A stretch of 64,000 nt of DNA from Kuschelorhynchus macadamiae. Taxonomy: Eukaryota > Arthropoda > Insecta > Coleoptera > Curculionidae. Made by a program: the position numbers and the translations under genes. Shown piece after piece: positions 1 to 10,050 of the stretch (its first letter is position 1; each line of letters opens with the position of its first letter). The notes under the pieces are model-generated. The model had not been told where the DNA came from, searched no databases, and was given only the letters and a program-made list of their open reading frames with translations. The DNA lies in assembly GCA_030620095.1 (NCBI GenBank), contig JAUTXW010001615.1:642001-706000 (forward strand), in the 5' to 3' direction.

Positions 1-1748
1 TATTTAAAAAAATCGATTTTTTTTCTCGTTAAAAAGGTGCAAGATTGATTTCGCAGTATGTCTACCCTGTACAGCTGTGGACAAAAAATTTATATTCTGT
101 ACATCCACTGATGCTTTATAAATTGGAAATTACCAGCCAGATGCCCAGTTTTAGATTTTTGCAATTTTTTATAGTGATTTGAAAACTAGCTCCAGTTTTC
201 AAAAAATCACACATAACCTTAATTATCGCGAATGTTTAGACTGGTAATTCATGTTTATTTTTGACAAGGAATCAAATAACGAACAAAAATACGGGATATC
301 CCATTTAAAATTTTATAGTTGATGTCGACCCAGCAAAATTAGGACACCCTATATACATGGAAAATATATTTTAAAAGAACTTCATATTTAAAGAAACTTT
401 TGTATAAAACTTTTTTTCGTATCTATTATGGATTTCCACACAGTTTAGTAGGTGTCTGGAACACGGTTTACATTAGAAACCCCCGAAATGTTAAATCGCG
501 CCCGCAACTCCTCTTAAAAACTAACCATAAAGTGTTTAGAAGTCGAAGGAAATCATTTTAGACACCTTTTTAAGCACGAGCGTCGTTTAATTGCAGGCAT
601 TCAATACTAGGTTTATTGTTATTTTGTGTTTCTTTCTTAATTCGTAACTGAGATTATAGGGGTAGGTACTTACGTGGTTTTTGACAGACAATGGAATTTG
701 TGACATTTTAAAGTTGACAGACGCATTCAAAATGTGGAGATAGGGTAATTGTCAAAAATATCTTAAAATCTTTAACACCAACTTAAAATCTTTACCCTGT
801 ACATGTATTCAGTTGTAAAAATTCATTAATTAAAATGTTAGTCTTCGTTTCCATTCCACTTTGAAGTTAATTAGGTAATATAACATTTAAATTTTCAAGT
901 TAGAAAATATAGTCATCGTTTTACAGATCTTGTAATAAAATGTTTTAAGAAGCCTAATAAGGAATAGTAAAATAATTAGATGGATAAGAAACTTGTAAAT
1001 TTGGTACTTTTTCGTAAATATAACGAGAGGGTATTAAAATTCTGGTATCGGTATAAAATACGACATTGTTAATTTGAACGAAAGTGTATTTTATGAAGTT
1101 ATAATACTAAAGTAAAATTAATTTATTTCTATCTATAGATTACTTAATTAATAACGAAGATTGAAAGTTTAAGTACTAGGTACTGTTGTTTTAAATAAAG
1201 AGAGGGTAACATTCTTACTACAGAATTTAAAAACTTGCTTTTTCAAGTTAGGGGACAATTGAAAGACCTCTACGATAACAAGCTGGGAATAAAAACAATG
1301 TATAAGTATTCTCTGTGGTGTTGTTTAGCAAATGTATATGTCATTGGATTTAAGTATAATGGGATTGTTTGTACAGGGTTTTCCTTGTAATTTGCCAATC
1401 CCTTAAAGCCTTGATTTCAAAAGATGCAAAAAAAATTTTTGTACGAAAGTTTTAATATTTTTCCTGACTATTTGCACTACGCTAAATTTGATACTCGTTA
1501 ACGAAAGTCAAAACCAGGATATTTGCAAGTTTTAAAAATGACCACATACAACTAAGAAACAATTAACAATTTGTTGTCCAAGAATAATAATTGATAAATT
1601 TGTAAAAAACTAACATAGTTCGTAATTTTTACAATATATCCCCCTCCGACTTCCAAGCACGTTACTAGATTTTGGGTGAATTTTCGTACTGTAGCCTTTC
1701 TGAACATATCTCTTGTTGAAATGTGACACTCATTCCGGATATTTTTTT
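1..1748. other. AT-rich intergenic or old repeat sequence, no gene seen
   Basis: I see no open frame of substance and no recognisable domain. A few short pieces resemble the ends of mariner-type elements, for example ACACCCTATATA near 345 and ACCCTGTAC near 66 and 792. They are isolated and were not paired into an element. Confidence 0.5.
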
Positions 1749-1979
1749 TTAATGTTCTATGTTTGTAAATGAAATTTCATAAAATTTTTTTAGAGTGCTC
1801 CATAGAAAAATCAAGGGCGTTAAATCTGGCGACTGCGAAGGCCACTGCCTAGAATCATTAATTCCTATCCATCTTTCCCCATAGTATTCCTTTACGATTC
1901 TTGATTTATGTGGGGGAGCTCTAATATGTTGAAACCACATTGCCATTTTTAGTTGCAATGTAAATCGTCCTGCAATCAT
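1749..1979 (-). pseudogene. mariner-type transposase fragment (catalytic C-terminal part)
   Basis: The frame reads MWFQH..APPH, then ERWIG, then PSQSPDLTPL and FLWSTLK. This is the order seen around the second and third catalytic aspartates of insect mariner-like transposases (usually QHDGAPPH and RSPDLTPLDFFLWG). The second aspartate block is altered (QHIRAPPH), so the acid is lost. No N-terminal part is visible nearby. It is a dead fragment of about 70 codons, related to but distinct from the copies at 9074, 20684, 28651 and 39487. Confidence 0.7.
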
Positions 1980-2859
1980 TTTAGATTAACACACCGACAA
2001 CGAAACTGCTTCTTAGCTCCATCTCTGCTTCAGATATTTTAAATATGCAGCTTGTATCGTTTGCTTTTAAAATTTATTGCACAGAGGCCCTTTTTTAATT
2101 TAGAGCAAGACAGGAATAAAATTTCTAGGATATTCGTCAAAAACTCTGTAAAACTGCAGCTACTACGGGGTTATCACAAACCCTTTCTCTGATTTCCTCT
2201 CATTTTCTGGAAACAAACTTTGCTTGGTTTTATCGCAAGATTCTTGCAAATATTTTTTTATCCCGAACGTTACCCTCTGGATATTTTTCATGATATGTAA
2301 TAGCTATCTATAATTTCAAACATTTTGTCTTAAAACTTTTGAGTAAAGAGGGTTATCGATTTTTTTTAAATAAAAGTTCCTCAAACAAATAAAAGCTTAT
2401 ATACTTGATGTTTGATCAAAATTAAAAATCAATTGAAAAGTAGTCTTTTATACTGATTTAAAAAAAATCGTTAATTATTTTATTTTGCAGCTGTTTTGTT
2501 CGGCTATATTGGATTGATTCCTTAGACTTGATTTTTGTGAAAAATAAAAAGGTTTTCAAGCTGATTTTTTAAACATTTTCTTAGGCCGTCATTTTGTTGT
2601 ATTCTATTATCAGATTACAATTTTAAGCCAATTGAATAAGTAATAATATTTTTTGTATTGATTTTTAAATATTTTTTATGTAACTATTTTCTCTCGCCAA
2701 TACGTATACGTACCAAAGTCTCCTTTACATGTCCCAGTAGATTTATGTGCTAAATTTGCTAGATTGGTTTTTAAAACATTTTATTACGCCGTCATTTTGT
2801 TTCGCCACCAAAATTTTAGTATTTCTGCGATTGTAGAGGAATACCTATCTATACCTAGA
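1980..2859. repeat. degenerate repeat region with CATTTTGTT units
   Basis: No gene is seen. From about 2490 the sequence carries blocks such as GCCGTCATTTTGTT and CAAAATTAAAAATC that recur in the arrays at 7440-8300, 53890-55330 and 57830-58330. This is a shorter, older copy of the same family. Confidence 0.45.
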
Positions 2860-3590
2860 AGAGGAAGTTCTCGAAAAATTCAATTTTTATATTACTTTTT
2901 TAAGAGATATTTGGATGATTTTATAGCAACAATAAATTTTCTCGACCTTACTATAATAAGACAAAAACAAAATAGCTTAAAAAAAACTAAATGGTTTACA
3001 AAAGAAACTTGGTCTGGACGATATCTTAATTTCAATTCTCATCATCAACGCAAACAAGCAAGAAATGTTATGATTGGTCTAGCTGACCGTGCCATATCTT
3101 TAACGTCACCAGAATACTGTCCTGAAGTCCTTAATAAAGTTAAAAAGACCTTGAATGCAAATGATTTCCCAGAAAAACTGATAAAAAAATTATCAAACAA
3201 AGGACTTACATATATTATAACAATGACAACGAAAGCGTAAGACAAGATAATACGCAAAAAAATATCTTGCAATGCCATACACATATCAATTATCTGAAAA
3301 ATTAAAAGATATCTTAGGAAAATATTAATTTTTCTGAAATCGAAATCATTGATGAAGATAATCTGTATCAGAAATTAATTATCAAAGAAATAATTCATAT
3401 AAAAAAAGAAGAAAATGCAATAAATGACAAACAAGACATAAAACATTTAAGTCAGATATACCACACGCCGTTATTTTTAAAATGTAGTATATCATTGAGA
3501 ATGTCTGATTCTACTCTAAGGTTTAAATTAAAAAATATAGCAAAAACATTATCTTTAAATTCCTCAAAAAAACTACTATAAAAACACTTT
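2860..3590 (+). pseudogene. Penelope-like element remnant (RT end plus C-terminal tail)
   Basis: The frame reads RYLDDF, a YxDD-type catalytic motif, then directly INFLDLTI, which in PLEs normally lies further downstream, so a segment is deleted. It continues KWFTKETWSGRYLNFNSHH, QKRNV-like and LTSPEY..VL..VKKTL.AN, typical of the region after the PLE reverse transcriptase. A stop falls at 3240. In a shifted frame from about 3335 come FSEIEIIDEDNLYQKL and IKEIIHIKKEENAIN, the usual tail after a GIY-YIG domain, but the GIY-YIG core itself is missing. The copy is dead. Confidence 0.75.
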
Positions 3591-3868
3591 TTTACCTAAA
3601 ACTGTGCCATGAGTTGCCTGGCAAACCACTAACTTGCTACCTATCAATCAAATATAAATAAATAATCAACAGGCATTTTTCGAGGTATGTAACCTTATTT
3701 TATTAATTTTGTAATAATTTTTTGTAAATAGTCTAAAAATTTTAAATTTGTTTTAGAAAAATTGTAAATGTCTTTTTATAATTATGCTACTAAATATTTT
3801 TTAAATTAATTGTAGATAGGAAAGAAAAGCCTTACATGCCAAAAAAAAAAAAAAGGAGTGAGCAATTT

Positions 3869-3904
3869 TTGAGAAAGCCCACTATGATAGGCGAAACGTC
3901 AAGC
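3869..3904 (+). ncRNA. decayed hammerhead-like motif of a PLE end
   Basis: The motif has TTGAGAA, then a weak hairpin (GCCC.....AGGC), then GAAACGTC. This is the order of a hammerhead core (CTGANGA, stem II, GAAAC..GTC), but the first box is altered and stem I is only about 2 bp. It sits 280 nt after the PLE remnant and 80 nt before a TA microsatellite. It is a relic by sequence alone. Confidence 0.4.
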
Positions 3905-3977
3905 TAATTCCATTGTTTGATTTTGAAATAAACCTATACCCAAGAAAGAAATCTAATTATATATATCGGGTTTAAGA

Positions 3978-4081
<104 letters not shown>

Positions 4082-4481
4082 CTTTATATTTTCTCTTTTT
4101 CAGGTTTTAAAACATCTGGCAGTTATTTGTGGTTAAATGTGTCAAAAAAGGTAAGAATTTTTTGATTAATTACTCGTTTAATACAGTATGAGCCAAAATG
4201 TCCTCATCAAACGGAAACTTTTTTTTATTGAGATATCGAAAATTATTTTTCTTATAATAAGTAGTTATGAATACAAGAATCAACAAATTTTTTTTAATAT
4301 CGAACTAAAATCCCAAAAGATGAGCAAAGCTGGACAGCTGGATAAGTAACCATTTTACTTAAAAAGTGTTTAGAATTTAATTCTGAACCCATATTCAAAG
4401 TTAAGTATGGTAAAATAGATGTCAAACCAAATTGGTGTTATATCGTAATAAAGCAGTTTAGGTTATGCTGTGGTTTTTTAA

Positions 4482-4700
4482 AGGTCTGGGTCTATTCGAC
4501 TTAAGGAACATGAAAGATGTATAAGTAAGAAACAAATTGCTCAATCCGCTGTCGCTAAACATAAGCACGCTGCAGGACATATGATTAATTTAAAAGATAT
4601 CAAGGTTCTTGCATCAGTCTCGAATTATTATAAATTAGAGAACAAATTGAAATTAGCGAGAATAAAAATGAAAAATCCATTTTGGTATAAAAGTCCATAG
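4482..4700 (+). pseudogene. GIY-YIG endonuclease C-terminal part of a PLE
   Basis: A short open frame reads RSGSIRLKEHERCISKK, QSAVAKHKHAAGH, IKVLASVSNYYKLE and NPFWYKSP before a stop. R..RLKEH and SAVA.H....GH are the second half of the GIY-YIG domain of Penelope-like elements. The GVY and YVG strands at the front are missing. It is closest in layout to the fragments at 40990 and 42669 (SISTGLNEHE, SAVAEHLHIT). Confidence 0.75.
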
Positions 4701-4988
4701 TTCACAAAAGGTTTATTACAGCTGGTATATCGTAATTATCTTACGTCTGTGTTTTAAAAGCAAATTTTCGTACAATCTATGGAATACATTAAGTTAGGGT
4801 TTGTTAAATTTTTTTCATACCCTGTATCCATACTTCTTAATACTAATGATACGCTATAACAACTGATAATAAGTGATAAAGATTTGTTTTGTATACAGGT
4901 TGTAAAGTTAACGCACCCTTTGTATATTGTAAACAAACGAAAATGTCAAAAATTGTTTAAAATTGTTTTTTTGAATATTGTCAAATAT

Positions 4989-5440
4989 CACTAGTATAAT
5001 AAATAAACAAACTATATTTGTTTAGTAATTTCAACTTATTTGTTTATAAACGTATTAAAGAACCCAAAACATCATAGATTAAACAAAAAACTGATTCAAA
5101 TTATGCAAAACATTTACTAGAAAAAGTAATAATTTTAGTAATGAATTTAAAACGTTGCATTCAGCCAATAAAAGTTACACATTAAATTACTTGGAAAATC
5201 TAGAAATTAACTGTTAAATATTTATGGCTAAAATCTGCTAGGGTTAGGTAGGTAGACTCTTTCATTATTTTTAAAAAATCTAGTTTTAGTAGCAGATTTA
5301 AGTTGGGTTTTAAAAAAGATACAGAAACAGCTGTCAAACGGAAATACATTAGTGGAAATTACTAAACAAAAATCGTTTGTTTATTTATTATACTAGTGAT
5401 AATGAATTTCCATCAAATAACGGCTAACTCGATAAATTAT
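4989..5440 (+). mobile_element. PLE family A 3' fragment bounded by inverted terminal sequence
   Basis: A 45-bp sequence at 4989-5034 starting CACTAGTATAATAAATAAAC is repeated inverted at 5354-5398. Between them are decayed remains of the PLE-A tail (KTDSNYAKHLLE-like) also seen at 9240-10005 minus and 13731-14060 plus. TATTGTCAAATAT occurs at both flanks (about 4976-4988 and 5439-5451), so it may be a target duplication. There is no coding capacity. Confidence 0.55.
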
Positions 5441-5927
5441 TGTCAAATATAATTTTTGTGTTTCAACACATAATATTTACATTTTCTTTTGTAAATTATT
5501 TTGAAATTCAAGAAATGCCATTTCTTCAAAATCTGGCGTTAGCACTCTGAATAGAGTTAGAAGACTTTGCCTTGGCATCTGCTGTAAACGAGACTTATTA
5601 AATAAACGCCCAATATTAAAAAAAATTATCACACTTCACTGCTTTTTACTCGACGATTTTATTCTATTACGTTTTCTTTAAAATAATTTCCTAATTACGA
5701 CATTTACCTATCACAAGTTAATTATCGCGCTTACATAATACCTATAACAGGTGGGAAACGCGACTAAAGAACTTAAGCCGCATAAACAGAAACAAATACA
5801 CATATGTCCGATTTCGGACGTTAATTTTTGCAAGGTATTTGCACATATATGACAACTAAAAAGTAACCAGTTCTGATGTGATGACAAGAAGAATCCATCA
5901 TAAAAAAGCCTCATTATGCATTGTCGA
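5441..5927. other. no gene seen; upstream flank of the host gene
   Basis: The stretch is unique-looking and less AT-rich towards its right end. I see no domain and no repeat shared with the rest of the window. Confidence 0.4.
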
Positions 5928-5935
5928 TATAAAAA
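5928..5935 (+). promoter_or_regulatory. possible TATA box of the secreted-protein gene
   Basis: TATAAAAA is followed by the GC-richer AGTGGCGCGG, in an otherwise AT-rich setting, 335 nt upstream of the ATG at 6270. A start about 30 nt downstream would give a 5' UTR of about 310 nt. No good insect initiator (TCAGT) lies at that distance; the nearest is near 6046. This is inference only. Confidence 0.3.
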
Positions 5936-6186
5936 GTGGCGCGGCACAATTGAATTAAATTAGTTCTTCTTGGATAACTCTTTACAACTTACGCTTACTT
6001 TCATCGGGACAATTATCTCGAATTACAATAACTTAAAAACAATAATCAGTACTTTTTCAAGGATAGTTCGTTTTCGCGTGTAAATCTGATCACAGCCGAC
6101 GATTCGCTGTACGTAATTATAGTCGTTTGGTGCAAGAAAATGGTTTTTTAGCATAGAGAATTTAGCGAAGAGTTAAACGTTTGTTA

Positions 6187-6258
6187 AATGAAGCTTTCTT
6201 CGTTAGTTAGTGCAATAAAAGAACGCGCGGAAAGGACGGGGGAGCCAGTTTCGTCGTA
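6187..6258 (+). other. short upstream ORF in the presumed 5' UTR
   Basis: ATG at about 6188 opens 23 codons (MKLSSLVSAIKERAERTG, ending PVSS) and stops about 11 nt before the main ATG. It is in a different frame from exon 1. If the transcript starts upstream it could lower translation of the main frame. Chance occurrence cannot be excluded. Confidence 0.25.
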
Positions 6259-6269
6259 ATTAAATCAGC

Positions 6270-6293
6270 ATGAAGATCGGTATTGTTTTGCAG
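6270..6293 (+). CDS. secreted-protein gene, exon 1 (start of signal peptide)
   Basis: ATG in good context (CAGCATG) opens MKIGIVLQ and is followed at once by a strong donor, CAG|GTAAGTG. The exon ends in phase 0. A tiny first exon holding the first residues of a signal peptide is common in insect secreted and cuticular protein genes. Read through the junction to exon 2 (18375-18427), it gives one continuous hydrophobic leader: MKIGIVLQ then VIALLLQ. The gene is unrecognised. The exon is short, so the call rests on the donor, the leader and the phase agreement with three further exons. Confidence 0.6.
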
Positions 6294-6495
6294 GTAAGTG
6301 TAACAGTTTTTTTATTTATTTCAGCATTTGGTTTTGACGTAATTCGTTTTTTAATATTGATAAACATCTTGATCAAATTACGTTTTATACAGTGTGTCCC
6401 ACTTGTCATAAAGTGCTTCATTATAAATTCAAAACAGCTCTCGGGTGTGTCAACGGAATGTATTTAATTTACTACAACAGAAATTTTAGCCCAGT

Positions 6496-6835
6496 CCACC
6501 CTGAAACCGAAAAAATAACCGTACTAGGCCCAGTACTTTTTATTATTTACACATTTGCTTTTTATTTATCAAGTAAACGTGGTTACTTATTAGCATTTGC
6601 AGATGACACTCAAATAAAAAAAATAAAATTAATCCTAAAAATACAATACATTTTGTTAATTTAATAAATGAAGACCTTTTTAATATATGTAAAAACATTA
6701 AAAACAATGGATTAATTTATAATGTCAATAAATCTAAATTATTATTAATTTGCCATGGGACTTATACAACTCCTTTAGTTACTTCAATAAGAGATCTTGG
6801 TGTTATATTTGATCAAAATTTAATAGTTATAATTA
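6496..6835 (+). pseudogene. LINE reverse transcriptase remnant
   Basis: Two frames together read TVLGPVLFIIYTF, AFADDTQI, LINEDLFNICKNIKNNGL, NVNKSKLLLI and IRDLGVIFDQNL. These are the LGP.LF, F/YADD and DLGV.D blocks of Jockey/CR1-group RT in the right order. The catalytic FADD is kept, but the rest is lost and the frame shifts near 6655. It lies in intron 1 of the host gene. Confidence 0.7.
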
Positions 6836-6879
6836 TGATTAGAGAAAACCAACTGTACATTGTTTATGGTCAAAAAGTT

Positions 6880-7231
6880 TTAAAAGGGTTGTATTTCCAT
6901 TTCATATTTGTGAATGTAAAAGGTTAACATTTGAGCCTTTTTGATGCGTATAAATTTCTATTGTTTCTAAACAATTCATTTTGCGACTTTTTTGCTTATA
7001 ATAATACATATAACTTATTTATGTCAGGGAATTTATGGGAAGTTTTAAAGAAATGGTTGGCGAAATGGGAGTTCTGTTTTTTAATCTATATAAGGCCTTA
7101 TGCTTTTTGAATCTAAGATCGAAATTTCTCCCGGTTTGCCCTATATAACAGCTATTGCATTTGTCGCATTTTAACCTATAAACTCTAGACTTTCTATACT
7201 TATTTCTTTTTGTTTTGACGTGAAAAATCAA
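6880..7231 (-). pseudogene. PLE GIY-YIG endonuclease fragment
   Basis: On the minus strand the frame reads SRVYRLKCDKCNSCYIGQTG, RNFDLRFKKHKALYR, PISPTISLKLPINSL, then in a shifted frame INKLYVLL.KQKSRKMNCLETIEIY. VYRLKC..C...YIGQTGR..D.R..KH is a clear GIY-YIG core of a PLE, and the LETIEI tail is the usual end. It lies in inverted orientation to the LINE remnant just upstream. It is truncated at the RT side and frameshifted. Confidence 0.8.
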
Positions 7232-7439
7232 ATTAGAGAGTTTCTCGGTCGAAAAGTAACTTTAGTGTTTTTATTCTTAAGTTTAAGTGTGATCCAATAT
7301 AGTTCAGTACATAGTGACAGTATATATGTGATATATATATACTGTATTTTCAAAAACAAACAAATTGAGCGTCATTTTTTTCCATCATATTGGGTTCCTA
7401 CCAACATTTCATCAGTTTCTTACTACCTACGCTATACTT

Positions 7440-8300
7440 GACATCTGGGCAAAATTTAAAATAAATTCAATAAGTAGTTCTTACATTGACACATACCGCC
7501 ATATTGTTACGTCTTGTTGAATTCATACCAGTTTATCCCATTTTCACTTTTAATTTTTCTGCAAAATTTAAAGTCATTTGGACAACATTTTTTTTACGTT
7601 CATTTTGTTTTGCTCTTTTGGATTCATATCTAAATGTTACCAGTTCATTCCTATGTAACACTTGATTTTTGTGCAAAATTTGAGGTAAATTATATAATGA
7701 ATTTTATTCATTATCCAATTTACATTTACAGTCATCCTTATATGACCCCAAATTTTTGACGAAAATTATGAAGTGATTTTTTTTACAATTACAAACATTT
7801 TAGTTGGCCGCCATTTTGTTCCGGCATCTTGAATTAGTAACACAGTTTTACTAATTGATCCCTCTACTACAATTACTCATGGAACACATTTTGAAATCAA
7901 TCCATGAAGTAGTTTTTTTAAGGCTGAATTTTTAAATATTTTATTATGCCGCCATTTTGTTCTGCCACTTTTTATTTGTGTTAAATGTTTACGAATAAAA
8001 TACTTAATGTTTGTGCAAAATTTGAGATACACTGGAAAAGTTTTTAAATAACAATTTTTTAAAATTTCATTAGGCCGTCATTTTGTTTCGCCGTATTCGA
8101 TTTCTACTAAAATATTACCAGATCATCCCCATATGATTCTTAATTTTTGATCAAAATTTGAAGACAATCGGGTATGTAGTTTTTAAGCTATGCGGCGAAC
8201 TAACAGACAGACAGGCAGGCAGACAGACAGGCAGATAGACAGACAGGCAGCCAGACGGACAGATTTCCAAATAGACAGCGGCGTTCTAAAATAAATTTAA
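7440..8300 (+). repeat. array of degenerate ~150-bp CCATTTTGTT repeats, ending in (CAGA)n
   Basis: About six diverged units repeat the order: AAATTTTATTAGGCCG, CCATTTTGTT, TTCGTACCA-like, TGATTCCTATATGACAC-like, CAAAATTTGA and a T-run. The last unit ends GCTATGCGGCGAAC and runs into ACAGACAGACAGGCAGGC at 8205-8262. The same unit recurs at 2490-2800, 53890-55330 and, inverted, 57830-58330. No protein is coded. The family was not recognised. Confidence 0.65.
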
Positions 8301-8579
8301 TAAAATAAAAATTGGAATGGCTTCCCATGCGGACGCCTGTGATTTTCTTTTACACAGAAAAAAGTAGAATTTTAAACACTCCTTTCATATTCCAAGTTTC
8401 AATAAAATACGTTAAGGGGTTTTCTAAATATTAAAAAAGTTTAACACCTTGCATCTCGAAAACGGTGCGTTTTAGGTCTTATGTTTATATGAATATTTTT
8501 TCTGAAAAGCCCTGAAAGTTTGGTTATGTATTTAATTAACACCCTGTATATTGTACAGTAGGCCTGCGGATGGACTTTA

Positions 8580-8890
8580 CTAGAGATCTCATGGTTACGA
8601 AAGTTCACCCTTGATGAAAGTTTTTGCTTGAAAAATAAGTAAGGTTCGCGTTATCAAAAATTTGGTTTTTTATACGGGAGGGGGGGGGGGTTATAAAGAA
8701 TACAAAATTGTTGTCATCGTAAAAAGCATACTTTGGGTGTAATTTTCTCTCAAAAATACAAGTATTAAATATATCTCGAATTGAACCCCAAGCAGATATA
8801 CAAGATTTCGTTACGAGATTTAAAATTGAGAGGATTAGTTTTATCACATTACTTTTTAAAGTCCCAAATATTCTGAAGCACACCTTTAAT
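8580..8890 (-). repeat. dispersed repeat copy related to 17660-17960
   Basis: Read on the minus strand, it carries TTTTTGATAACGCGAACC, TTATTTTTCAAGC and AAAACTTTCATC, matching the two tandem units at 17730-17960. It includes a run of G at 8681-8691. The 92-codon open frame here looks like repeat sequence rather than a gene. Confidence 0.5.
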
Positions 8891-9073
8891 CAGAGTACCT
8901 GCTAGTTTCTTAAACAATTAGGATACTTAACGACTATTATACTTGTGAATATCTTTATTTCATGAAATAATTATCATTTAATATAAAATAATTTTTTCAA
9001 CGTACTATCTACTGAGCAAAGGTTTTTTATAATACAGTGTTACGAGGATGGTCAAGTACGTCTTGTAATTTTG

Positions 9074-9217
9074 TGGCCTCCAAGGAGCCCTGACTTAATT
9101 GTGCTTAACATGTTTCTATGGGGCCTTTTTAAATATATTGTTTATGCTGCTCCAAAACCAAATAATATTGAGGTGTTAAAAGGCAGAATTGCTCAGGCTA
9201 GAATATTTGAGGTTTAA
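9074..9217 (+). pseudogene. mariner-type transposase C-terminal fragment
   Basis: The frame reads WPPRSPDLIVLNMFLWG, LFKYIVYAAPKP, NNIEVLKGRIAQA. This is the third-aspartate block (RSPDL..L..FLWG) and C-terminal helix of DUF4817-type mariner transposases. The upstream catalytic parts are missing. It directly adjoins the terminal sequence of PLE-A at 9240. Confidence 0.75.
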
Positions 9218-9239
9218 TTTAAAACATATTTAATACCAG

Positions 9240-10005
9240 TTTAATAAATAAACAAACTATATTTGTTTAGCAATTTCCACTAATTTGTTTCTGTTTGACA
9301 CACTGTGTCTTTTTCAAAAACCAATTTAAGACTGATACTAAAACTAGATTTTTTAACAAAAATAAAAAAGTACCTACCTAACCCTAGCAGATATTAGCTA
9401 TACAGATTTAACAGTGAAGGACCGTTTAGATTCATTTGATCATTCAATAAAATATTATGGTTTTTCCTCTTATTAATTTCTAACTTGCCAAGTAATTTAA
9501 CTTGTAACTTTTATTGGTTGTATGCGACGTTTTAAATTCATTATTGAAATTATGATTTGTATCTAGTAAATGTTTTGCATAATTAGAATCAGTTTTTTGT
9601 TTATTATATGATGTTTTGTATTCTTTGATACGTTTATAAAAAGATCTACCCGTTTGACCAATAGATACTTTTTCTTAAGAACCACATTTGATTTCATATA
9701 CCCCTGATGTTATGTTCTTATTTGTATTAGACTTGTTATTCTTAATATATCTACCTAAAGTATTATTGGTACAAAAAGCTACTTTATGATTTGTTTTTTT
9801 TAAGATATTTATTTATTTCATTGCTATTTTTTTTTTGGTATATGTTAATGTGTTAAACTTAATATTGTCTTTTGTATTGAAATTAGGATAAATGAAATTG
9901 AGTGCTTTTTTATTTACGATTTTGTCTATTATGGTTGCATTATAACCATTATTAACTGCAATCTGTTTTATAATATTAAATTCCTTGTTAAAATTTTCGG
10001 TTTTT
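9240..10005 (-). pseudogene. PLE family A, 3' half with GIY-YIG, minus copy of a head-to-head pair
   Basis: Reverse reading gives NYGYNATIIDKIVNKKAL, NFIYPNFNTKDNIKFNTLTY, NTLGRYIKNNKS, SGVYEIKCGS, SIGQTGRSFYKRIKEY, SNYAKHLLDTNHNFNNEF. That is the RT-to-endonuclease linker and the GIY-YIG domain of a PLE, here with a few stops (for example after IKCGS and after IAMK). The element end at 9240 matches the terminal sequence at 4989 and 14050. At 10005 it meets an inverted plus-strand copy. Confidence 0.8.
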
Positions 10006-10050
10006 CCCTACTTTTAATACTATCTCTAACCAGTAGTATTAAAAGTAGGG
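10006..10050. repeat. perfect 17-bp hairpin at the PLE-A head-to-head junction
   Basis: CCCTACTTTTAATACTA (10006-10022) is repeated exactly inverted at 10034-10050 with an 11-nt spacer. It marks the point where the minus and plus PLE-A copies meet. Confidence 0.9.

Noticed and set aside
5711..5947. 78-codon minus-strand frame overlapping the possible TATA box
   Set aside because: No motif, no splice signals and no homologous copy. It overlaps the presumed promoter of the host gene.
7440..8262. Repeats that might be read as a CRISPR array
   Set aside because: Units are long, diverged and without constant spacer length. The sequence is eukaryotic and no cas gene exists.
8605..8883. 92-codon minus-strand frame as a gene
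   Set aside because: The sequence is a dispersed repeat also present twice at 17651-17965, without an open frame there.
9240..9300. Terminal sequence of PLE-A taken at first for the TIR of a DNA transposon
   Set aside because: All copies are joined to PLE coding remains, and the inverted pairs are explained by head-to-head PLE copies.
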